A DNA stretch of 64,000 nucleotides, from the NCBI RefSeq assembly GCF_030269925.1, contig NC_085124.1:868001-932000 (forward strand), given 5' to 3'. The translations under genes were made by a program, and so were the position numbers. The DNA comes from Bombyx mori (Eukaryota > Arthropoda > Insecta > Lepidoptera > Bombycidae). Positions 59,501-64,000 of the stretch are shown piece by piece. Within the stretch, counting starts at the first letter, position 1; each line of letters starts with the position of its first letter. The notes below the pieces were generated by a model. It was not told the origin of the DNA. It did no database searches and saw only the letters and a program-made list of their open reading frames with translations.

Positions 59501-62500
59501 CACAGGTGGGCTGTGAGCTCGTCCACCCACCTAGGCAATAAAATATATATATACCTGGTAACATATATATTTGTAATCAATTAATCAGAACCTCTGTACG
59601 CTATCAATTTAAAATTAGATTATAATAGATTAAGGATTTTTAAGTTGAATACTAATTTTGATAATATTGAAAACTATGTTTGTTTGGTCCACAGATAGAA
59701 GGGGCTTTCATTATGGGCTTAGGATACTGGACCACAGAGAGACTAGTCTATGACAAGAAGACCGGAGAACTACTGACCGATACTTCTTGGACTTACTATG
59801 TTCCACAAGCGCGAGATATACCGCAGGACATGAGAGTTTATTTCAGAAAGAATTCTTATAGTAACCGACCCAGTTTTGGATCTAAAAGTTCGTAAAACAA
59901 ATATTTGTTACTTTGTCCTCCTCCTATCTATTACCTCCTCTGTCCTCAACCTTTCTGACGGTTTTAATATCAACGGGAAACCCATGACGATTTGAAAGTG
60001 CTTGAAAAGGTTTATTTGGATATTATTTACTTTTTGCAGTGTTTGTTGTCTCGAGTTGTGAAAAATACGCTTTCAATGTATTTATGTCATCTCTTTCATT
60101 TCATTACATTTTATTTCCATGGTTATACCGTAATAGTTTTAGGCCAAATCAGTTTGTAGGTTTTAAAAATATAATAATATTATGTCTAGAGTTGGTTCAG
60201 CACTTTTGTACTCATAACATTGTAACGAAAATACGTAAAAATAAATAATAGTTTAAAAAAACAAAAAACACGCTTTACATAAAATTCAACTTTAAATAGA
60301 AAATAAATTTTAATAAATTTAAATTGAAAATAGTGTAATAAATATATATTTTATTGTAAAAAAAGCGTGGGGTGCTTTTTAAGATATTATTGAAATAATA
60401 ATTCTTCTATACATATCTGTCAAAAAATATATGGCAAAATTACTCTTTTAACTGACTCCTTTAAAAATCTTTTTTTTTTAATATTGCGTGTAAAAGAGTC
60501 AGTTACAAACATACAAACACACATGAAGCTAATATAAAGCATGTAAAAACATAAAATATTATCATCAAAGCATCACACAAGAAATCACAGGTTTTTCTAT
60601 TAGATCAGGATTATCTATTAGATCCTTTGGTGTATATAATCAAAGATTAGTTCATACCTTTCAGAATATTGTTTGAGCTTTGCTGAGAAATGAGGTGGTA
60701 TTAGAAACTATAGATTCTACAATAAGCGGTTTTAATTGTTAATTATCCGAAGTACAAAACTTTTTGCTGAGTTTTTTATGTTATTGCACACATGCTTTTT
60801 GTCATCGAAGACAGTCGCTTACAGGTCATCTAAGTGCTTGGTTATGCTTGTGGAGATCCATATTATGTTTTCTATACTATTTAATTTATAATAACGTAAC
60901 GTGCTCTGAGGAATTGTTTGAGATGATTCCCTCATCTCCTTTTTACCACCGCACCTCCTGCCATCGGAGCAAAGTTCATCCATATTATCTGGAACCACTG
61001 CGTTCATCGACAGTGCGTTTCGAAAGATCTTTTTTGCCACGTACCCTCCGGCTATGGAATGAGCTCCCCTCCACGTGTTTCCCGAGCGCTATGACATATC
61101 CTTCTTCAAACGAGGCTTGTGGAGAGTATTAAGCGGTAGGCAGCGGCTTGGCTCTGCCCCTGGCATTGCTAAAATCCATGGGTGACGGTAACCACTCACC
61201 ATCAGGTGGGCCGTATGCTCGTTTGCCTACAAGGGCAATTAAAAAAAAACGGTGATGTACAAAATTCACTCATTTTTATCACTAATTAATTAAGATTAAA
61301 ATTATTATTCTTATTTGTCTATAGGATTTAGTATTCTGATACAGTTTGTACAGAAATCTTTATATATACAACATTATTTACAGTGACCGGGGAGCCGCCA
61401 ATGTGCATGACAATTTCTGTGCCGCTAGCTATTAGAGAAGCCATCACATCTGCGCGACGAGAATCCGGGATACCATCAACGCAGTGGTTTGACATTGGTA
61501 ATATTATATATAGCTGGATTAGTTGCTCGTTGGCAAATAGCCTTTAATTTGTTACTGTGTTAAATGGGACCATTGGCACCATGTTCACCGTAATTTGATT
61601 GCTCTTTTTTTTCCCTACCTATGCTGATAGCCTTGAGCGGCTATTTCAGCTTCTCCTTGACGTGTAGGTGAGCTCACGGGGTTCAAACCGGAGTGTTGCC
61701 AACATTGACCCTAGCAAGAGTAGTGCTTCGAGAATCTACCACTGGATCGGAAATGCGACCCATTGAGGAGATCCGGCGAGAAACTCAGTGGGCTGTGTCT
61801 ATAGGTTAATGTACTCGTCGAGCCCTTCGTCGCAAGCGACGGGTTCGGCGAGGACGGTGACCGATGATTGATCATAGAATACTTACTACAAGATTGCTGT
61901 GATAGATATACCATGGTATGAAGTATAATAAAAATGGATAACGTAATAACCTACCTGTTCATGAACGGTTTACCGGCCCATTATTTCCGTGATTTAAAAT
62001 TGAAACCGCAAACTTCGCGAATTCATGTAGTTGTAGCGGGTAGATATCATACGTATAGAAGATGTTTAACAGATGCCTAAAGCTCGCTAACAACAAGTTC
62101 TAAAGAATAGCATTCGGACCGTAGGGATACCGAGCAATTCCATCAGCTCGGTGGAAGATATTTCTTTTGTATTTACCTCCAAATAAACAATGATGTTAGT
62201 AGAGGATGAGAAAGTAAGTGGCTAATTTAAAAAAATGCGCATTTGGTTTTTATCAAACAATGCGATTCCTTCGCCTTTAAGTTATTTATGAACATGTCTT
62301 AAGTACGTATTACAAAAGTTGGTAAACTTGCCCGAAAAGAGTAAGTACACTGTGCATCTTACGTTTTAGATTACGTTGACTTTAAAGTTTCTAATAGGAC
62401 CCCCAAGCTTTCAAGCATTCTAGTTTGAAGCCTTTTTACATTACAATTAAGATTTTTACTTCACGCCTAGGGTTTTCAAATTGAGCCTATAGGTTCCGTT

Positions 62501-62649
62501 ATCACCTACGAGGCCGCTTGCTGAACTACTGATAATAGCTATCTATCTGTTTCTAATTGTTTTATTATCTAATTTCAGATGGGCCGTACAATTTGGAGAG
62601 CGTGTGCTTGTCATCGGCGACAGACATTAAAGATTTCAAATTTTATTAA
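35519..62649 (+). CDS. AOX: Aldehyde oxidase B (molybdo-flavoenzyme), 17 exons
   Basis: Complete gene, 3783 coding bases, 1260 residues. Exons: 35519-35561, 42197-42354, 44960-45120, 45933-46309, 46443-46666, 48008-48110, 50469-50596, 50668-50955, 54276-54437, 55346-55474, 55863-56344, 56988-57171, 58071-58266, 58386-59155, 59695-59887, 61384-61497, 62579-62649. Intron positions and phases match oxidase A throughout; only exons 4, 5 and 11 differ in length. Same chemistry and cofactors as A, but the proteins are clearly diverged. The Moco loop (PNSSITAGS) is nearer the family norm than in A. Two donors are weak: GTTATT after exon 4 and GTTCGT after exon 15. No stop or frameshift is seen, so I read it as functional. 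Confidence 0.9.
35599..36048 (+). mobile_element. Full-length Bm1-type SINE, older copy
   Basis: Head GAAGTCGTCATAGCTTAGGG with B box GGTGTTCGAATCCC, linker, body and A-rich end, diverged from the 41026 copy. Intron 1 of oxidase B, 38 bases after exon 1. Confidence 0.8.
36049..36367. other. No gene seen, intron 1 of oxidase B
   Basis: A/T-rich sequence between the SINE and the RTE element. Confidence 0.4.
36387..36959 (-). CDS. RTE-type polyprotein, C-terminal part
   Basis: Resumes the ORF with [14 protein letters not shown] and runs through [26 protein letters not shown] and [13 protein letters not shown] to the stop. This is the usual RTE C-terminal region, with no frame damage. Joining both parts with one copy of the target duplication would give about 990 residues, normal for the clade. 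Confidence 0.85.
   Translation of the reverse strand, partial: YLGQAVRLGRSNFEREVSRRIQLGWAAFGKLHNVFSSKIPQCLKTKAYNQCVLPVMTYGSETWCFTRDLFRRLKVAQRAMERAMLGISLRDRIRNEEIRRRTKVADIARRISELKWQWAGHIARREDGRWGRKILEWRPRTGKRSVGRPPTRWTDDLVKSAGSRWMQVAMNRSHWKSIGEAYVQQWTAIG
36964..37988. mobile_element. Non-autonomous inverted-repeat DNA transposon in the RTE ORF
   Basis: 1025 bp. The ends are inverted copies starting CAACATGTAACATA and continuing TTAACGCACACCCT, with one mismatch. Flanked by TATA at 36960-36963 and 37989-37992. Inside, 37565-37795 encodes [14 protein letters not shown] then [16 protein letters not shown], the C-terminal end of a Tc1/mariner-superfamily transposase including the third catalytic aspartate. 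The rest of the gene is deleted. Confidence 0.8.
37993..40395 (-). CDS. RTE-type polyprotein, N-terminal 801 residues
   Basis: Starts at ATG 40395 ([10 protein letters not shown]). The endonuclease has [28 protein letters not shown] and SDHRIV. The reverse transcriptase has [55 protein letters not shown] and the catalytic FADDIVV. No stop before EVVDEY, where the DNA transposon begins; the frame then runs a few residues into that element. It would make target-primed copies of the RTE RNA, but this copy lacks its C-terminus in frame. Confidence 0.88.
40681..41023. other. No gene seen, intron 1 of oxidase B
   Basis: A/T-rich sequence between the RTE 5' end and the next SINE. Confidence 0.4.
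41026..41466 (+). mobile_element. Full-length Bm1-type SINE, reference copy
   Basis: The clearest complete copy, about 440 bp: tRNA-like head GAAGTCGTCGTGGCCTAAAG (A box), B box GGTGTTCGAATCCC near 41091, linker AATGAAATACGTACTC, body GGTAGGACATCTTGGGAGTC and GGGCTGTGAGCTCGTCC, then an A-run. Pol III-transcribed SINE moved by a LINE partner. Confidence 0.92.
41818..42054 (-). mobile_element. Bm1-type SINE, first arm of an inverted pair
   Basis: Reverse body from the T-rich end to CACAAGAGGTCCTACC. It is joined directly to the tail of a + strand copy at 42055-42108. Confidence 0.85.
42055..42108 (+). mobile_element. Bm1-type SINE tail, second arm of an inverted pair
   Basis: CCACTTAAAACCAAGTGGGC to an A-run. 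Complementary to 41822-41880, so a transcript of intron 1 could fold here, 88 bases before exon 2 of oxidase B. Confidence 0.8.
42381..43020 (-). mobile_element. Internally deleted DD37D mariner
   Basis: 640 bp flanked by TA (42379-42380, 43021-43022). The inverted ends start GTCTGGCCATAAATACTG and resemble those of the mariner at 615-1910. Contains the two ends of a transposase gene without the catalytic core. Non-autonomous. Intron 2 of oxidase B. Confidence 0.88.
42497..42882 (-). pseudogene. mariner transposase, core deleted
   Basis: From ATG 42882: [17 protein letters not shown], then [31 protein letters not shown] and RRTGLNV with a stop. In the next frame, [14 protein letters not shown] and stop (42497-42499) is the normal family C-terminus. 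The join near 42537-42542 removes about 200 residues including all three catalytic aspartates. The N-terminus aligns by eye with the transposase at 752-1789. Confidence 0.85.
43026..43320 (+). mobile_element. Helitron-like non-autonomous element, family 2
   Basis: AATGAATTACTGTTCGTTAG, then CTCGAGAACAGCTGGACC and TGAGGCACTACGAAGTCTG, ending GGGTCAGCTAG followed by T. The same unit is inverted at 54626-54917. CTAG end and no inverted repeats. Starts within a few bases of the mariner's right end. Confidence 0.55.
43330..43720 (-). repeat. Family Q dispersed repeat, uninterrupted copy
   Basis: The reverse complement matches both halves of 10170-10765 without the SINE. Includes a (CA)n tract at about 43500-43550. 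Intron 2 of oxidase B. Confidence 0.55.
43721..44380. other. Intron 2 of oxidase B, remainder
   Basis: A/T-rich. 44240-44330 may contain a worn SINE piece (CTCAAATCTCAAGCTTGGCGG). Otherwise nothing. Confidence 0.3.
44388..44850 (+). pseudogene. R1-clade reverse transcriptase fragment
   Basis: [20 protein letters not shown] at about 44412-44470 has the catalytic Y-A-D-D. After a frameshift the next frame gives [39 protein letters not shown] and [16 protein letters not shown]. This is the palm-to-thumb part of an R1-clade reverse transcriptase. GC-rich against the A/T-rich intron, truncated at both ends and frameshifted. Confidence 0.75.
45423..45580 (-). mobile_element. RTE-type LINE 3' end, family 2
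   Basis: Same end as 47634-47905: CACCTGGGGTCGGCGCAAC and ATCCATCCATTTCTTCTTAGG. Starts with (ATC)n. Intron 3 of oxidase B. Confidence 0.65.
46667..47633. other. Intron 5 of oxidase B, first part
   Basis: No element recognised. The stretch 47160-47290 is less A/T-rich but shows no readable protein. Confidence 0.35.
47634..47905 (-). mobile_element. RTE-type LINE 3' end, family 2, best copy
   Basis: On the - strand it reads [36 protein letters not shown] and [14 protein letters not shown], the C-terminus of an RTE-type ORF, then a short UTR and ATGATG tail. Intron 5 of oxidase B. Confidence 0.75.
48331..48752 (-). repeat. Family P repeat, inverted relative to 3511-3845
   Basis: Starts GATGTGTGGTGTCGTGGGAC, has GGATAGGAACGAAGTTCC, an internal duplicated piece (GTTAAGTC and CTGTGTGCATTACT occur twice near 48600-48680), and ends GGTACCCCTCCGCATCGTCC. 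Intron 6 of oxidase B. Confidence 0.6.
48753..49159. other. No gene seen, intron 6 of oxidase B
   Basis: A/T-rich sequence between a family P copy and a family R copy. Confidence 0.35.
49160..49350 (+). mobile_element. Family R repeat, partial
   Basis: TCGCCGGATCTTCTCAGTGGG and ATAGATTCTGCGAAGCATTGC, in + orientation, truncated after about 190 bases. Confidence 0.6.
49527..49779 (+). mobile_element. Bm1-type SINE
   Basis: Well-preserved body from ATACTGGTGGTAGGACC to a 14-base A-run. Intron 6 of oxidase B. Confidence 0.88.
50075..50285 (-). mobile_element. Family R repeat, diverged
   Basis: CTGATATCCTTGAAAGAC, GAATCTACCATCGGATCAG and GGTCCGGCGAGAAACTC. 3' part missing. Intron 6 of oxidase B; about 180 bases before exon 7. 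Confidence 0.6.
51130..51605 (+). repeat. Family G, GC-rich dispersed repeat, longest copy
   Basis: Shares blocks with 21455-21725 and 18086-18315. An open frame from 51305 contains an acidic run ([12 protein letters not shown]) and RRR, which may be the start of a LINE ORF1, but this is not supported further. Intron 8 of oxidase B. Confidence 0.5.
51768..52226 (+). mobile_element. Nearly full-length Bm1-type SINE
   Basis: Head GAAGTCGTCTTGGTCTAAAG with B box, linker with a small extra tract (ATCGATCGAGCGATCG), body and A-run. Intron 8 of oxidase B. Confidence 0.88.
52227..52554. other. No gene seen, intron 8 of oxidase B
   Basis: A/T-rich; nothing recognised. Confidence 0.35.
52555..52735 (-). 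mobile_element. LINE ORF C-terminal fragment
   Basis: The - strand reads [20 protein letters not shown], then [14 protein letters not shown], resembling the extreme C-terminus of an RTE-like ORF. Fragment only. Intron 8 of oxidase B. Confidence 0.45.
53083..53865 (-). mobile_element. Family R repeat interrupted by a hAT-like piece
   Basis: The start (T-run, CCTACCTAAGCCGATGG) is at 53083-53111 and the remaining blocks (CTCACAAGGCTC, GAATCTACCACCGAATCC) at 53645-53865. The hAT-like segment lies between. Confidence 0.55.
53112..53640 (+). mobile_element. hAT-like DNA transposon remnant
   Basis: Starts CAGGGGTAGGCAAC, a common hAT terminal sequence, preceded by GTCTAGAG, a candidate 8-bp target. 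Near 53460 a frame reads [14 protein letters not shown], which resembles the C-terminal dimerisation region of hAT transposases. No matching right end or second target copy is seen, so the 3' end is lost. Confidence 0.4.
54626..54917 (-). mobile_element. Helitron-like non-autonomous element, family 2
   Basis: The reverse complement starts TCTTTATATATATAAAAATG and ends GGGTCAGCTAG followed by T. Same internal blocks as 43026-43320. Intron 9 of oxidase B. Confidence 0.55.
54918..55345. other. No gene seen, intron 9 of oxidase B
   Basis: A/T-rich intron sequence up to exon 10. Confidence 0.4.
55535..55738 (+). mobile_element. LINE 3' tail related to family R, with A-run
   Basis: CCGATCCGGTAGTAGATTC, GCTCGGGCAGCTGTTAGC and GGCCTTCGGGCCACCAGTAA, then a 14-base A-run. 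Intron 10 of oxidase B. Confidence 0.55.
56360..56870. other. Unassigned GC-richer block, intron 11 of oxidase B
   Basis: Base composition near 45% GC against A/T-rich surroundings, suggesting a degraded LINE. The - strand has short readable pieces but no motif I can name. Confidence 0.3.
57300..57724 (-). mobile_element. Nearly full-length Bm1-type SINE
   Basis: Complete from the T-run to the reverse head (GCAGCGACGACTTCAAAAC at 57706-57724), with a small deletion in the body and in the B-box region. Intron 12 of oxidase B. Confidence 0.88.
57725..58070. other. No gene seen, end of intron 12 of oxidase B
   Basis: A/T-rich, ends in a polypyrimidine tract and CAAG acceptor for exon 13. Confidence 0.4.
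59178..59545 (+). mobile_element. Bm1-type SINE carrying a nested LINE tail
   Basis: Starts 22 bases after the donor of exon 14 of oxidase B. The body runs to CCAGG at 59384 and resumes at CAGGTGGGCTGTGAG (59503). The intervening segment is a LINE tail in reverse. Confidence 0.85.
59385..59502 (-). mobile_element. LINE 3' tail nested in a SINE
   Basis: The reverse complement contains CGGTAGGCAGCGGCTTGGC, GGCGACGGTAACCACTAACC and CTTGTAGGCAATAA-type sequence with an A-run, matching the tail at 61137-61245. CAGG at 59381-59384 and 59503-59506 is the probable target duplication. Confidence 0.75.
59896..60904. other. Intron 15 of oxidase B, first part
   Basis: Very A/T-rich, no element recognised before the LINE fragment. 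Confidence 0.4.
60905..61245 (+). mobile_element. LINE 3' end with readable ORF terminus
   Basis: Encodes [13 protein letters not shown], then [16 protein letters not shown] and CFPSAMTYP, the C-terminal signature shared by several insect CR1/L2/Jockey-like LINEs, followed by a UTR (GGCAGCGGCTTGGCTCTGCC) and an A-run at about 61240. Clade not certain. Intron 15 of oxidase B. Confidence 0.65.
61603..61878 (-). mobile_element. Family R repeat, full copy
   Basis: T-run, CCCTACCTATGCTGATAGCC, standard blocks, and GGCGAGGACGGTGACCG. Intron 16 of oxidase B. Confidence 0.7.
61879..62578. other. Intron 16 of oxidase B, remainder
   Basis: No element recognised before the short last exon. Confidence 0.4.
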
Positions 62650-62764
62650 TAATCACATTTTACGACGTTTTTTTTTTTTAATTGTTTTGTGAAAATATTA
62701 TTCAAGGCTTTGCGATCGATGTGTCTATCAAACTAATATTGTAGTTCGTATTTGAAAATATTTA

Positions 62765-62770
62765 AATAAA
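62765..62770 (+). promoter_or_regulatory. Polyadenylation signal of oxidase B
   Basis: AATAAA 116 bases after the stop codon and before any repeat. Confidence 0.6.
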
Positions 62771-62785
62771 CTAATTTAATGCTTC

Positions 62786-62882
62786 ATATCATCATCATTA
62801 TCCTGCCCTTCTCCCAGTCACCTGGGGTCGGCGCAACATGTTTTGTCCTTGCATACTCCTCTATCATATCCCATTTCTTCGT
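62786..62882 (-). mobile_element. RTE-type LINE 3' end, family 2, short copy
   Basis: (ATC)n then CCTGCCCTTCTCCCAGTCAC and GGTCGGCGCAACATG. Truncated after about 95 bases. Confidence 0.65.
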
Positions 62883-63439
62883 TCGCAAACTAATTGAATG
62901 CTTGTAGATTTTAAATTTGAAGTTGATACTACTTACTACTTCATTATTAGTTAAGTTTGAAACTGTTGAAGTATACTTTATATATTTTTTATCGAGACAC
63001 CTACTCAGCGATATTGCGACACATGTGATTTTGTACAATTAATGTTATTTTGTAAACGAGAGAGATGAGACATGAGAACGGGAACATTCTACATACACAG
63101 AATATTTTCAACCGTATAATTGGTGGCTTAATACCGGACATGAATGTATGTATTTACTACATGAATTCGAAAAGCAACTAGACTTCAAAAAATAGCATAC
63201 ACCACGAATCATAGTTAGGCTCAGTAACTCGAACAGCAAGACGATCAAAATTGCATTATAATACAATATTTCTGAGTATTCCAATTTATAACAATAGATT
63301 TACTTGTCTCTTTAACAACAAGTCAAACAAACATAGGCAGGTGTTTGGATTTGTTGACCCCATTGCATCAATACAGTTGTCTACTTGGAGATTTGATGGA
63401 GATTTGATTTGACAAGTTTGACATCTCAATTTATTTCAT
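62883..63439. other. No gene seen
   Basis: A/T-rich intergenic sequence downstream of oxidase B. Confidence 0.4.
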
Positions 63440-63440
63440 A

Positions 63441-63763
63441 AAATCCGGTGCATTCTTATATAGCGATGCAACGGTGTTCGAATCCCGCAGGCGGGTACCA
63501 ATTTTCTAATGAAATACGTACTCGTCAATTGTTCACGATTTACTTTCAGGTGAAGGAATAGCATCGTGTAATAAAAATCGAACCCGCAAAATTATAATTT
63601 GCGTAATCACTGGTGGTAGGACCTCTTGTGTATACTGAGATCTTAGAACTTATATCTCGAGATGGGTGGCGCATTTACGTTGTAGATGTCTATGGGCTCC
63701 AGTAACCACTTAACACCAGGTGGGCTGTAAGCTCGTCCATCCATCTAAGCAATAAAAAAAAAG
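63441..63763 (+). mobile_element. Bm1-type SINE with internal deletion
   Basis: Partial head with B box (GGTGTTCGAATCCC), complete linker, then GGTAGGACCTCTTGTG joined directly to TATACTGAGATC (about 85 bases lost), tail and A-run. Confidence 0.82.
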
Positions 63764-63764
63764 A

Positions 63765-64000
63765 GAGACTCACAATGTCTCTACGTTCCTTACATTTATA
63801 ATCTTTATTAACAATGATAAGTGAGCCACCTCGTATAGCATTCTCTCTGCAGAAGGAACTCACAGCCTGGTGATATTTAAAATTACAATTTAATTCATAT
63901 TTTTTAAGCCAATGTTCAGTTACACAGAGAACAATGACTTTATTATAATCTAGGATCAAATCAATTTCAAGTTCTTTACCCAACAAACCTTGTAAGTTCT
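63765..64000 (-). pseudogene. LINE endonuclease fragment at window edge
   Basis: The - strand reads LLGKELEIDLIL, IVLCVTEHWLKKYEL and SSFCRENAIRGGSLIIV, the first part of an AP-type endonuclease of a non-LTR element (E in TEHWL is the expected catalytic glutamate). It is cut off at 63765 by the SINE and continues beyond base 64000 in the upstream direction of the element. Confidence 0.6.

Larger units (their letters stand above)
54276..62649 (+). other. AOX: Aldehyde oxidase B exons 9-17: molybdopterin domain
   Basis: [11 protein letters not shown] opens the domain. Q707 in [26 protein letters not shown] (R876) and GGIEMGQG at 984-991 follow. The catalytic-glutamate motif reads MTGEPP (E1203) where A has CVGEPP. 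The last exon ends KDFKFY and stop. Exon 14 is again exactly 770 bases. Confidence 0.87.

Noticed and set aside
1..64000. CRISPR arrays, operons, integrons or other prokaryotic systems
   Set aside because: No regularly spaced repeats or bacterial gene layout; the window is intron-rich animal DNA.

Overview
The window is animal nuclear DNA from a moth. It is most likely silkworm (Bombyx), because it is saturated with a tRNA-headed SINE that matches my memory of the silkworm Bm1 element, together with mariner, Jockey, RTE, R1-clade and Helitron-type elements. The host content is two head-to-tail, intron-rich genes on the + strand, both encoding aldehyde oxidases of the molybdo-flavoenzyme (xanthine oxidase) family. 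I assembled both by joining exons at GT/AG sites while keeping the reading frame open.

Layout. 1-9441: no host gene; Bm1 SINEs, a DD37D mariner with two frameshifts (615-1910), an R1-clade LINE fragment inserted in a SINE (4896-5711), and a tandem repeat split by a small inverted-repeat element (8540-9141). 9442-26097: aldehyde oxidase A, 17 exons, 1258 codons plus stop. 26098-35518: intergenic, dominated by a Jockey-clade LINE on the - strand (about 26490-31498) with an intact ORF2. 35519-62649: aldehyde oxidase B, 17 exons, 1260 codons plus stop. Its 6.6-kb first intron holds an RTE LINE split by a 1-kb inverted-repeat DNA transposon, and its second intron holds an internally deleted mariner. 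62650-64000: repeats, ending in the endonuclease region of another LINE on the - strand.

The two oxidase genes have all 16 introns at the same places and phases, and 14 of 17 exons have identical lengths, so they arose by tandem duplication. Each protein has two [2Fe-2S] clusters, an FAD domain and a molybdopterin domain, and should oxidise aldehydes to acids as a soluble dimer. Insect enzymes of this kind include antennal, odorant- or pheromone-degrading oxidases, but nothing in the sequence shows the substrate. Protein divergence is large while gene structure is frozen, so the duplication looks old; intron-length differences come largely from transposon load.

Most of the remaining sequence is mobile-element debris, with several readable nested insertions. 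All boundaries and families were judged by eye; repeat boundaries are approximate to about 10-30 bases.
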